Assembly: GCA_002840735.1 (NCBI GenBank)
Contig: PHBY01000015.1
Span: 1 to 64,000, forward strand
Length of the DNA stretch: 64,000 nt
Direction: 5' to 3'
DNA from: Chloroflexi bacterium HGW-Chloroflexi-2
Lineage (GTDB): Bacteria > Chloroflexota > Anaerolineae > Anaerolineales > Anaerolineaceae
The stretch's first letter is position 1. Every line of letters begins with the position of its first letter. The position numbers and the translations under genes are program-made. Below are positions 21,447-30,223 of this stretch, in pieces. The notes beneath the pieces were generated by a model that saw only the letters and a list, made by a program, of their open reading frames with translations, made no database searches and was not told the DNA's origin.

Positions 21447-23030
21447 TTATTCCTCTCTAAATGCCTCTAAGAGACCGTTAATCAACTCAAATACGTTTGC
21501 CATATAGAACTCATAATCTCTGAGGCCAAAGCGCTCGTCAGTATCATGAGAGACCTTCCGGCGGATTTGATTCAGCTGATCTGCCAATTCATATAGACTT
21601 TGTATTTTCGTATTGGATAAAAGCTTTCTGCTTTCTTTTGTTCCGAAATAATAGTCAACAACTGCAATATTGATAAATTTTTCAACAATGCTGTTTCCGT
21701 GAGTCCGACCAAGTCGTCCTAAAGCGTCGCATACAAACTTGTGACTCCATGTAATCTTGAATGGATCGATTTCAGTATTTTGAGTCAGCTGCTGTATAAA
21801 GGATTTACACCCATAGTTATTGAGATTGGACTTAGCATTACGCGAAACCGTGAAAAGCATTTCCTGTTTCAATCCTCTAAAGAAAGCGTTAAATAGCCTC
21901 TCAACCACACTTCTGGATATGTTATTTACAATGTTCTCTTTTTCCAGAAGACTGGATTGTCTTTGCATAAGAGAATAAATACGCGACATATCCCCGTATA
22001 CCATTGGAAATTTGGTCTCGTATAATTTCAAAAGAGGTGTCTTTTCAAGGAGAAAAACACTGAAGTCCTTTTCCGAGCTCTTATATGAGGGGCTAATCTT
22101 TTTGATCTCTCTGATTAGATAAGAGTTAAGCTCCTCTTCGCCAATGAAAGTGGTACCTGTTGCAGCAAGCCACTGAGTTTGCCTGAGAAAATAATTGTTA
22201 TCGATGCCATTAAAATCAAATGGGGATTCGGCTCTATATCCACCAGGAAACTGCGGATCAATAATTATTCTCATAGTAAGGTAAATCCTTTTGGGTGGAC
22301 AGTTCAATGCACGGATAAACATATTACAGTGATGTTCTTTTAGCGCATCACTTTCTAATGATTCGAGAGGTGTTACATTCTCCACTTCATCAAACGCATC
22401 AAGATCTTCGAATAGATCTACGGCTTCATCGTGACTAATCTCGCCTTCGTCATACTCCTTCGAGGTATCAGCATTTTTAATATAGCACTTATATGCTTCC
22501 CGAAGTGTTGACCGTTTTGGAGGGAACTCCTCAAAGGTCTTTGGTTCATCTCCACTGATTGTAAGCTTGGCGGGGAGCCGCTCACCCCTGAACAATGAGA
22601 TTTTATTAATGTCACCTTGATAAAAGAACGGCAACATATCCTTTTTAATGACGTTGATAAACATGTACCCAAAAAGAGAGTTCGTAGATTCTCTTTCGGA
22701 TATAGAGCCATCAAGATACTTGTTTCCGTCATCAGTCAGATTCCATGGCTTACCGATCTCTTTTTCTACATACTTCTTCATTTCAAGATGTGCCAAGATT
22801 TCTTCAATCAAGGTCTCCGTTGCATTCAGAGTCACCGCAATACCATGAGTTGACAATCCAATGGAAACCAGTTTCAAGACTGTTTCCTCATAAACATCCA
22901 AATAGTTTTCAAGGGGTGGTGTTGCTTCGCATTCTATAGCCAATACCGGCAGCGCAACATTAATTGCTTTTTCATTGGGTGCAAATTTACCCATGGTCAA
23001 GATATCAATATTCACGATAACATCCTCCAC
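21447..23030 (-). CDS. Unrecognised defence-operon protein; winged-helix-like N-terminus, HEPN-like C-terminus
   Basis: Protein of 527 residues that I cannot assign to a family with certainty. Residues about 45-110 look like a winged helix (VLKLVSIGLSTHGIAVTL, then a wing ending WNLTDDGNKYLDG). The middle is mixed and unassigned. The C-terminal 120 residues are helical and contain LNQIRRKVSHDTDER (near 490), an RxxxxH motif in the setting seen in HEPN ribonucleases. If real, this would be the RNase effector of the system, matching effectors described for CoCoNuT loci. The start overlaps the helicase gene by 26 bases; an internal start is possible. Position between helicase and McrB-type gene argues for a dedicated subunit. 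Confidence 0.5.
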   Translation of the reverse strand: MEDVIVNIDILTMGKFAPNEKAINVALPVLAIECEATPPLENYLDVYEETVLKLVSIGLSTHGIAVTLNATETLIEEILAHLEMKKYVEKEIGKPWNLTDDGNKYLDGSISERESTNSLFGYMFINVIKKDMLPFFYQGDINKISLFRGERLPAKLTISGDEPKTFEEFPPKRSTLREAYKCYIKNADTSKEYDEGEISHDEAVDLFEDLDAFDEVENVTPLESLESDALKEHHCNMFIRALNCPPKRIYLTMRIIIDPQFPGGYRAESPFDFNGIDNNYFLRQTQWLAATGTTFIGEEELNSYLIREIKKISPSYKSSEKDFSVFLLEKTPLLKLYETKFPMVYGDMSRIYSLMQRQSSLLEKENIVNNISRSVVERLFNAFFRGLKQEMLFTVSRNAKSNLNNYGCKSFIQQLTQNTEIDPFKITWSHKFVCDALGRLGRTHGNSIVEKFINIAVVDYYFGTKESRKLLSNTKIQSLYELADQLNQIRRKVSHDTDERFGLRDYEFYMANVFELINGLLEAFREE

Positions 23031-26000
23031 CCTCTATAGCGCAAATATCATAGAGTCTCGAAAAACATGGAATCTGAATTAATGTCTCTGCATCTCCATA
23101 TATAATTAGCTGCCTTTTCGCTCGGCTAAAGGCGACGCATAAGCGATTTGGTTTTTCCAAGAATCCAACCATAGGTTGTTCTTCACCTCGTTTTGGCTTG
23201 TTTGAGCGCACGCATGATAGCAGTACATAATCAAATTCCTTTCCTTGGAATGCATCAACAGTACCAACTTCGACTCGGGAAATTTCTTCAGCGTTTAAAA
23301 GCAATTCCAAACTCTGTGTGATTTTTGTAGCCTGGGCAGCATAGAAGGTAATAATTCCTACTTTGGCTTCAGTATCAGTTTCTAAAATGGTTTTAACATC
23401 CTTGCTGATGACCTCAACCTCAGCCATACGGCTTTTAGACACGCCGGGGGTTTCCGCGCCTTTTGAAATAGGCACATTAACAAATGTTAATGCTCTGCCG
23501 TTGTTGATTGATTTAGGACTACACCGTAGCTCGGGAGTTACGCTCTCAGCAGTTTGCAGTAGTCCATCATAGAATACCTCACTTACAAACTTGCATATTT
23601 CTGGATGCATTCTAAACTGATGTGTCAGCAAAACTGTTTTCGGTTTATGTCCCTTTGAGAACATTCCAAACAGACGTTCGAACAAACTTTTTTCAATCTC
23701 AGGCAGATCCTTAAACTTGGGATCATCCATAATGACTTTTAAGACATCTGGTTCAAGCATATGCGGTAGCTGCTTATGGTCGCCAACAAGCACAATCTTT
23801 TTTCCCATTGACATAGGAATAAACAAATCCAATGGATTTGCTCTTGCTGCCTCATCGATTATAACCAAATCGTATGTCTTCTGAGAATTATTCCTTAGAT
23901 CTAAGCTGGTTTGACATGTGGCTGCAGTTGTCATCGAATATTTTCTTACCATGACCTCGTACTCTTGCTCTAATCTTGACAAGAATTCACTTAATATTAA
24001 CGATTTTTTGCTTTCTATATCAGATAGAGTGTTCATGTACTGATTTGTAAAGTGATCTGACATCACAATTAAACACTCGTTGACTATACTTTTATCTTTT
24101 ATGTCGATTTCCATGCTATGTTTACAATACTTCTTTTGAAGTATTCTTACTGTGTCAACGTAGTGAGCAAATTCTATGTCGGAGAATTCTTCCTTGCACA
24201 CAGCATCAATTGCGTCAATAATTTGTTCATCGATTCCCAAATCATCTCGAATTTTCAAATGTGCAGACAGCCTTCTTGCATTTATTCTTCCATCATCAGT
24301 AAATGCTTTAGGCAATGTTCTCTGTGCTTCTAGATTCGCAATAATCGGATCAGGAATATCATCGACATCCACATCCAAAGTGGCAGCCCTCATCACAGTA
24401 TTTGCTGCTTTGATGAGTTCTTGCGGGTAACAAATGTCGGTGTAGCTAAGATAGTGCTTCATTAGCTTGGCAGCCAATTCTAAAGGCTCTCCGGCGTTCT
24501 TATATGATATGAATTCATCGTTCAGGCGTTTTCTATCCTCAACAAAGTCCAGTGCGGTTTTATCCTCGATAAGTTCATTGATAGATATAGATACTCCTGA
24601 ATACCATTCATCTAGAGCTCTTTGATATTGCTTTTTTATGCTATCTTTTACACGTTTAGCTGTTTTACGATAGGCTGGAATATCACCTGGAAGCGGGGTA
24701 GATATGGCATTATCAACAGCTTCGTTCTGAAAACTTGATATGAGAAATTTGGGGCTACGAAGAACATACTCCGGATCAGCTTTTTTGTGTTGCCTTTCTT
24801 CTGCCTCAAATATTTCTCTGAACCTTTCACAAATTGCTTTGATTACAGTTGTTTTTCCAGTCCCAGGAGGGCCCTGGATCAAAGCGATATCAGGGGTATT
24901 AATTGCAATATTTATTGCATCAATTTGCTCAGGCTTAAAGTCCTTTGCCTTCGGAAAATTTCTCCTGAGTTCTTCTGTAACGGCTTTATGACTCCCCCAA
25001 TCGCCAGGAAGTTCATATTCTGAAGCTCCTGCTTCAATGAGAGCAACGATCGACTTAATTGGCGACTGATGGTTGATCATACGTTCCTTTGCAGCATCCC
25101 GTCTGGCAATAATATATTTGTCCCCGGCAGTGTAAAGAGTAAGACTTCCTGAATCTGGAATAGACTCCAGCCCTTCCATTATCTCAATATATGTGGTGAC
25201 TTTTCTGCCAGAAATTCTTTTAATTGGCCCAACTGCTATTTGCTTAACTCTTTTACTACTCGCAGCATCATCTTTATCGGTGACTTTTTCACTTGCACCA
25301 AGCTCTTTCCCAATAAAGGACTCGTCTAATTCTTCATCACCTACAAACTCATAAGTTATTCCTGATAAATCCGTCTTCATTGTATATGAAGAATAATGAA
25401 GCTCACCAAATTCCTCGCTTTCTTGCTCCAATAGTTTCTTACTCAGCTCGTTGTATGCTTCCCAACGGGCAAAATATGATGCTGGATTAGAAATTTTATC
25501 TAAATCTGCGGCTAGACCATCATTCACATATGATCTTTCACCACCCGATATAAATTTGATTTCCGGCGCTAGATACACATCAACAGGAACCTCGTACCTG
25601 TCCTTTAAAAAACTTTCACTTTCGGCAACAATACCACGGGGCGTGTTGTGTGCGAACAGGTAACGCCTTCCAGAAGCAAATCTAACATCTGCGAGTTGCT
25701 TCTTCTTACTTTTGTAGTTAAGACAGAACAATGCAGGTTCTCCCAATTGATCCCATACATATTCCTTATAAAGTTTTTCAATGTTCGTTTTTTCTTGCAG
25801 CTTGTCAGATATCTGTATGTATATTGGGGTTTTATATTCAGTCACTGATCTGAATGTATATGCTTGGATTTCCAATGAAGTGTCGTTTACACCTTCAATT
25901 GCAAACATGCAACGAAAAGCATCATTATGTTCACTTTCAAACAAATCAAGTATATACTGAGCTGATTTGTTATCTGCTTTGCAAAGTACCAGTTGCGAAG

Positions 26001-26169
26001 AGGTTGTGCATGTTCCTTTACCATACTGATTAATCAAGAATTCGCAATCCTTCTGAGTTGCTTCAATATGGATGAGCATTCCGGCTGAAAAATAAACAGA
26101 TGAATCAATAAAATTAAGCTTGAATTTCAGACCCTTTGCAGAATGAATATCTGATATCTTCATTTTCAC
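23005..26169 (-). CDS. UPF1-like superfamily 1 helicase
   Basis: Helicase of 1054 residues. The N-terminal 400 residues are beta-rich and unassigned. The motor follows: Walker A ALIQGPPGTGKTTVIKA (near 430), Walker B VIIDEAARANPLDLF, motif III VLVGDHKQLPHML, motif IV LTHQFRMHPEICKF, motif V VGTVDAFQGKEFDYV and motif VI NRLCVAFSRAKRQLI. All motifs are complete, so it should be an active ATP-dependent RNA or DNA translocase of the UPF1/DNA2 class. The ATG overlaps the kinase stop by four bases (ATGA), indicating translational coupling. In related defence loci this helicase accompanies TerY-P modules and coiled-coil McrB proteins. Confidence 0.85.
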   Translation of the reverse strand: MKMKISDIHSAKGLKFKLNFIDSSVYFSAGMLIHIEATQKDCEFLINQYGKGTCTTSSQLVLCKADNKSAQYILDLFESEHNDAFRCMFAIEGVNDTSLEIQAYTFRSVTEYKTPIYIQISDKLQEKTNIEKLYKEYVWDQLGEPALFCLNYKSKKKQLADVRFASGRRYLFAHNTPRGIVAESESFLKDRYEVPVDVYLAPEIKFISGGERSYVNDGLAADLDKISNPASYFARWEAYNELSKKLLEQESEEFGELHYSSYTMKTDLSGITYEFVGDEELDESFIGKELGASEKVTDKDDAASSKRVKQIAVGPIKRISGRKVTTYIEIMEGLESIPDSGSLTLYTAGDKYIIARRDAAKERMINHQSPIKSIVALIEAGASEYELPGDWGSHKAVTEELRRNFPKAKDFKPEQIDAINIAINTPDIALIQGPPGTGKTTVIKAICERFREIFEAEERQHKKADPEYVLRSPKFLISSFQNEAVDNAISTPLPGDIPAYRKTAKRVKDSIKKQYQRALDEWYSGVSISINELIEDKTALDFVEDRKRLNDEFISYKNAGEPLELAAKLMKHYLSYTDICYPQELIKAANTVMRAATLDVDVDDIPDPIIANLEAQRTLPKAFTDDGRINARRLSAHLKIRDDLGIDEQIIDAIDAVCKEEFSDIEFAHYVDTVRILQKKYCKHSMEIDIKDKSIVNECLIVMSDHFTNQYMNTLSDIESKKSLILSEFLSRLEQEYEVMVRKYSMTTAATCQTSLDLRNNSQKTYDLVIIDEAARANPLDLFIPMSMGKKIVLVGDHKQLPHMLEPDVLKVIMDDPKFKDLPEIEKSLFERLFGMFSKGHKPKTVLLTHQFRMHPEICKFVSEVFYDGLLQTAESVTPELRCSPKSINNGRALTFVNVPISKGAETPGVSKSRMAEVEVISKDVKTILETDTEAKVGIITFYAAQATKITQSLELLLNAEEISRVEVGTVDAFQGKEFDYVLLSCVRSNKPKRGEEQPMVGFLEKPNRLCVAFSRAKRQLIIYGDAETLIQIPCFSRLYDICAIEGGGCYREY

Positions 26170-27599
26170 ATCTCCATAAAGCGAGCTATTCTAATAAAAG
26201 AATAATAATTCACGCCACATTTTATGGTTATAGCCCGATTATTCGTTATTTCAAAATAAATTTCGTCACCGCTTTCCATCAATATTGCTTTTTTGTTATC
26301 AAGGTGAATAAATTCTTTGGAATTAAATTTTCTGACAACTATCCCACCTTTTGAAAATTCATTATATGCATGATATCCCTTTTCATTATTTGCGATAGTC
26401 ATATAGTTTTCTGAAGACCGTTTTTCTTTTCCAAAATCATCAAATCTTAGGATGTATAAACTCTTAATGTAATTCTTCATTGATTGTTTTAGAATATATG
26501 AATTTACAAGCTTTCCTGATTTGTTATCACCGACTACCTTGGCATTTTTGTAATCATCACCTTCATACAAAACATCATAAAAATTTAACAAAGCCTTTGG
26601 TCTCGAAGGTTTGTCGCACCATGGACAGCTCTCATATTCTCTACCCTTCTTTCTCGGATAATGCCAAGCTTCGCATGATTTACACTTAATAATCTTGTTG
26701 CTTGCCTCCAGCAAGGCATATTCGAACTCGGTAGCTGATGGTCTACTCATTCTATTTTTCTTGCCATCAAGAAAGCATCTTCTAAATAGATCTTTTAGCT
26801 TATCTGTTAAAACAACATCTGCAGGAAGCATATTTGTTGAGTTTTCATCAGTAACGTAATCGTTCCTTCCTGCCAGTGCTGCCTCTTCCTCTTGTGGTGT
26901 TCCATCAAGCACATCATCACTTATATAGGGGTGTCCAACACGCAGCAGTTCAAAGAGAATTACGGCCAGGGAATAGTTATCAGAAAGAACATCTGGATTT
27001 TTCTGTCTGCTTATAACTTCAGGGGCTATATATCTTGGCGTTCCAAGAACTACTGACTTTCCTTTTCCAGCGATATAAATATTATCTATATCAATCATCT
27101 TCACCGATACACCAGTATTAGTGGTTTTTAACAAAATGTTATTTCCAGAGATATCACAATAGGAAAGATTACTCTTTTCAAGTTCGCCAAATGCTTTCGC
27201 AATAACATACCCCACAAATAATCTTTCAAAAAATCCCCGGCCTTTGTTATACCACTCTGCAAAAGATAGTTTTTTGTCGGGTATCAAGTAAGAGTTAAGC
27301 GACTTATAGTCAATGACTTTATTCATAACATAGCCTATATAAGGTGATGTGATAAGATCAACAACAACTACAAAGTTCTTGGGTGTTTTTATATTTTTAA
27401 TAAACTGAAGTCGTTCAAGAACATCATCGTCAATACTCTGGCATCCAGATGGAAAATAAAGCTTAACCATATATTTACCAGTGTTTTCTTCATATACAAC
27501 CCCCTGAGTGCCATATCCAGCTTGCCTAGTCAGTTTATATTTTTGGCCACTTACGGAGACTATAGTCAAACTGGTTAATTCTTCCATTCTAATGCTCAT
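26166..27599 (-). CDS. Ser/Thr protein kinase with zinc ribbon (TerY-P triad kinase)
   Basis: Kinase of 477 residues. N-lobe glycine loop GYGTQGVVYEE and catalytic Lys in YMVKLYFPSG; catalytic loop LSYCDISGNNILL with Asp and Asn present but no HRD Arg; the DFG segment reads MIDIDNIYI, so DFG is replaced by DID; the activation segment ends GTPRYIAPEV. After the kinase (about residue 310) comes a zinc ribbon, CKSCEAWHYP and CPWCDKPSRP. The last 130 residues are beta-rich with a segment resembling an FHA strand pattern. It is the kinase of the vWA-phosphatase-kinase trio and overlaps the phosphatase gene by 11 bases. Confidence 0.85.
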   Translation of the reverse strand: MSIRMEELTSLTIVSVSGQKYKLTRQAGYGTQGVVYEENTGKYMVKLYFPSGCQSIDDDVLERLQFIKNIKTPKNFVVVVDLITSPYIGYVMNKVIDYKSLNSYLIPDKKLSFAEWYNKGRGFFERLFVGYVIAKAFGELEKSNLSYCDISGNNILLKTTNTGVSVKMIDIDNIYIAGKGKSVVLGTPRYIAPEVISRQKNPDVLSDNYSLAVILFELLRVGHPYISDDVLDGTPQEEEAALAGRNDYVTDENSTNMLPADVVLTDKLKDLFRRCFLDGKKNRMSRPSATEFEYALLEASNKIIKCKSCEAWHYPRKKGREYESCPWCDKPSRPKALLNFYDVLYEGDDYKNAKVVGDNKSGKLVNSYILKQSMKNYIKSLYILRFDDFGKEKRSSENYMTIANNEKGYHAYNEFSKGGIVVRKFNSKEFIHLDNKKAILMESGDEIYFEITNNRAITIKCGVNYYSFIRIARFMEM

Positions 27600-28311
27600 A
27601 TTTCACTACCCCCACCGTCTTATCATCAAAGCAATAGTTTGAAACATCATTGAGAAAATCCTCTAAAGCATGTCTTAATTCATTTGCAGATATATCATTT
27701 TCAATTTCTTCTACCAGATTTATTTCTTTTCCGGGTAATATACCATTTGCGATTCCATCGGTGCAACAAAAAATAACATAAGACTTAAATGTATCCAAAT
27801 AAAAATCCGCTGTCCATAAATCTCTTCCTGATGATTGAGCACTTAAGCAGTTTGTTTCATTCGTGAAACATGTTTCTTCTGCTGGAGAAATGAGATTTAG
27901 ACCATCAGAAGTTATTGCTACAAACCCATCTCCTAAAGAAAAAACCTTGACATGGTTGAAAATCTTAAATACTACTTTTAATGTTGCACAATAATCATCA
28001 ATATTGCTGTCAGAAATTGAGGAACGCCAAAACTCAACCAATTTTTCAGCGATAATATCGGTTTCGAATGGAAGTGATCCATTTTTGATTTCTTGAAAAA
28101 GCTTTACACTTGAATCAACAGCAAATCTTGAACCGAACTCTGCTTTATTGCAGGATCCGACGCCATCAGAAACAGATAAAATAAGATCCTCCCCTAAACA
28201 ACAAAAAGCCACCGCATCCTGATTGGGGTGACCAAGTTTCTGATTACTTGAACCGATATCAGACGCTGTAACAATTATTAATTTGCCACAACGTTCTTCA
28301 CGAACATTCAT
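27589..28311 (-). CDS. PP2C-type protein phosphatase (TerY-P triad)
   Basis: Phosphatase of 240 residues, shorter than typical PP2C. Metal-binding residues are visible in HPNQDAVAFC, LILSVSDGVGSCNKAEFG, VIFCCTDGIANG and CFDDKTVGVVKY, so it should be an active Mn/Mg-dependent Ser/Thr phosphatase that reverses the neighbouring kinase. It shares an ATGA overlap with the vWA gene before it and an 11-base overlap with the kinase gene after it. Confidence 0.9.
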   Translation of the reverse strand: MNVREERCGKLIIVTASDIGSSNQKLGHPNQDAVAFCCLGEDLILSVSDGVGSCNKAEFGSRFAVDSSVKLFQEIKNGSLPFETDIIAEKLVEFWRSSISDSNIDDYCATLKVVFKIFNHVKVFSLGDGFVAITSDGLNLISPAEETCFTNETNCLSAQSSGRDLWTADFYLDTFKSYVIFCCTDGIANGILPGKEINLVEEIENDISANELRHALEDFLNDVSNYCFDDKTVGVVKYEH

Positions 28312-29009
28312 ATAATAATATCCTCTGCATCCACATCAAAAATGGGTGGTACAACTGATGTTACATTAGGGTTAATGCTGTTCATTCGTGCAACAGTTGA
28401 CATGGTAACCCAACGAAAAAACTTTGAAATCCCACCTGCATCCTTGGACTTGATGACTGGAATTTCAGTATTATTGATAAACGCCTTTAACATACTAAAG
28501 TCAGCATCTGCTCCGATTCCAAGTGCGAGACGTTGACTTTTAGATGATCGCTCACCAGAATGCAAATTATTAAGCTGCTTCCAACCAGCGTAATTCTTAC
28601 TTTTATAGATAAAATCGGGGCAATCCGTAGGAATACCATCGCTAATAAGAACAATCGTGGGAAAATACGATCTCGAAGAAACAATATTTCTGTCTTCGAT
28701 CAAACCCTTTACAACATCAAACGCTTCTCCCATCGGTGTATAGCCAATTGCAGTAAGTTCTGATAATACCAGTCCTTCGATATCTGCTAAAGGTTGTACT
28801 ATCTTAACACTACCACCAAATGATATAACCGATAGTTTGAATTTTCCTCTGATATCATCCACATTGTTTAAAGAATTCAGCATTTCTCGAAGTGCAAGGT
28901 TTAATTCGTTGATTTTCTCACCATACATGCTACCAGATGCATCCGCCAAAACAAAAATAGGCAGAGCTCGTAGTTCTCTTGCTACATAACTATTTAATCC
29001 CATGTTCAT
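28308..29009 (-). CDS. TerY-like von Willebrand factor A domain protein
   Basis: First gene of the seven-gene operon, 233 residues, one vWA domain. The MIDAS motif is complete: LADASGSMYGEK, Thr in IGYTPMGEAF and Asp in LISDGIPTDCPD. In TerY-P triads this protein is the metal-dependent adaptor or target for the kinase/phosphatase pair. Two starts are possible: 29009, or the Met at 29003 (MGLNSYV), which is better spaced from GGTGAGG. The region is a likely entry point for control of the whole operon, since all downstream genes overlap or nearly touch. Confidence 0.85.
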   Translation of the reverse strand: MNMGLNSYVARELRALPIFVLADASGSMYGEKINELNLALREMLNSLNNVDDIRGKFKLSVISFGGSVKIVQPLADIEGLVLSELTAIGYTPMGEAFDVVKGLIEDRNIVSSRSYFPTIVLISDGIPTDCPDFIYKSKNYAGWKQLNNLHSGERSSKSQRLALGIGADADFSMLKAFINNTEIPVIKSKDAGGISKFFRWVTMSTVARMNSINPNVTSVVPPIFDVDAEDIII

Positions 29010-29323
29010 TCCTCACCTTTTAAATAGTACAGCTTACATAATTTATTTTTTCAAAGCATGTTCGTTTTATACGATTATACGTAAAAAATTGTTTTTAATT
29101 TAAAAGAACACTTACCCATTTAAATTATACAGTACAGTTAATCTTGTATTCCACGGAAATGTATTCATCTCTGAAACGATTACCCATTCATTTTCATTCC
29201 AGACTGGCAAGTTATCATTGTCGGGGGAAAGATTGTATACAGGACATTGAGGTTGATAACGAAATCAGATGTCCAATACTTATCCTAAAATGAGGAATCG
29301 GTTTTTCGATTACGGAAGTTATA
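29010..29323. promoter_or_regulatory. AT-rich leader of the defence operon
   Basis: This gap holds no gene. On the minus strand a TATAAT is present (29074-29079 as ATTATA on plus), about 65 bases before the vWA start, without a good -35 box at 17 bases. It is the probable promoter zone of the operon. The left-running trpF-like gene ends at its right edge. Confidence 0.35.
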
Positions 29324-30010
29324 TCATCTCACCACAATCAAATTTCCAACTCTTTTTGCCCTTTCCACGAACAATTTTACTTTTTCCAAATCCTTGCGAA
29401 ATTTTCCTACTCCCAGTGGTAAATTCGTTTTTGTCAACGAATCCACACTCCAGGGACGCACCTGCTGGATTGCATCTTCCACATTCTCTGGCGAGAGTCC
29501 GCCTGCCAAAATCACCGGAATCTTGGATTGCTCCACAATCGCACGGCTGATGCTCCAGTCATGGGTGAAGCCGGCCGCGCCAATCCCGCCGATCTGCGGG
29601 GAATAGGAATCCAGGATGAAGTAATCGGAGACTGCTTCGAAGTCTCTGGCAATCTGCAAAGCGCTGGCATCCATGACCGGGATGGCCTGCATGATTTTCA
29701 TCCCCGGTAGCAGCCGGCGCAGTTCCATCACTTTCTCAGGTGTCAGCAGCTTGAGATCCCCGCACAGGTGCAGGATGTCTGGCCTGACTGTTTGCACCAT
29801 ATCGACGATCTTCCACAGATCGGAGTCGACCGTCAGTGCCACCTTCACGGCTCGCTCGCCAATGGCAGCGAAGATTTCAGCGGCATACTCATTGCTGATC
29901 TCACCCGGCAGTCCATGCTCGGAGGGGGTGATGCCGATGTGATCCACGCCCAGTTCAGCCAGGGCAATCCCTTCTTCGGGACTTTGAACAGTGTATATTT
30001 GAACGATCAT
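29324..30010 (-). CDS. TrpF-like TIM-barrel protein (phosphoribosylanthranilate isomerase family)
   Basis: TIM-barrel protein of 228 residues similar to the phosphoribosylanthranilate isomerase family: VDHIGITPSEHG at strand 1-2, DILHLCGD, DYFILDSYSPQIGG, and a phosphate loop VILAGGLSPENVEDAI. The longer frame starts at 30031, but the Met at 30010 follows AGAGGAG by 5-8 bases and is preferred. No other trp gene is nearby. It diverges from psuG, and two TIM-barrel proteins (this and the BtpA-like one) bracket the pseudouridine genes, so it more likely acts on a sugar phosphate in that pathway than in tryptophan synthesis. Confidence 0.65.
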   Translation of the reverse strand: MIVQIYTVQSPEEGIALAELGVDHIGITPSEHGLPGEISNEYAAEIFAAIGERAVKVALTVDSDLWKIVDMVQTVRPDILHLCGDLKLLTPEKVMELRRLLPGMKIMQAIPVMDASALQIARDFEAVSDYFILDSYSPQIGGIGAAGFTHDWSISRAIVEQSKIPVILAGGLSPENVEDAIQQVRPWSVDSLTKTNLPLGVGKFRKDLEKVKLFVERAKRVGNLIVVR

Positions 30011-30105
30011 CTCATGCTCCTCTGGTATCATGGTCTATCTCTATCATTCTAATGCCTGATATGCTGTTTATCAACCAGAAAGCGTCTATAATATCAATAA
30101 GTACC

Positions 30106-30195
30106 TTGTGATCTCAATAAATCGGGGCAAGTGGGTGTTTTTGGCGTGTGGCTGCACGCCAAAAACACCCTAGCCACTAATTATTGAAAGGATAC
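30106..30195 (+). mobile_element. 90-bp MITE-like palindromic element, copy B
   Basis: Same 90-bp element as copies A and C, more diverged at its left end and in the loop. The central stem (30133-30170) is 16 bp with a TGGCTG loop. It is flanked by perfect 8-bp duplications TAAGTACC (30098-30105 and 30196-30203). It sits in the intergenic region between the trpF-like gene and psuG, so it may affect their promoters. Confidence 0.9.
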
Positions 30196-30223
30196 TAAGT
30201 ACCTTTATTCAAATGGAGGAATG

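Noticed and set aside
29324-30010. Tryptophan biosynthetic role for the TrpF-like gene
   Set aside because: No other trp gene is present and it is divergent from a pseudouridine operon; family similarity alone does not support it.
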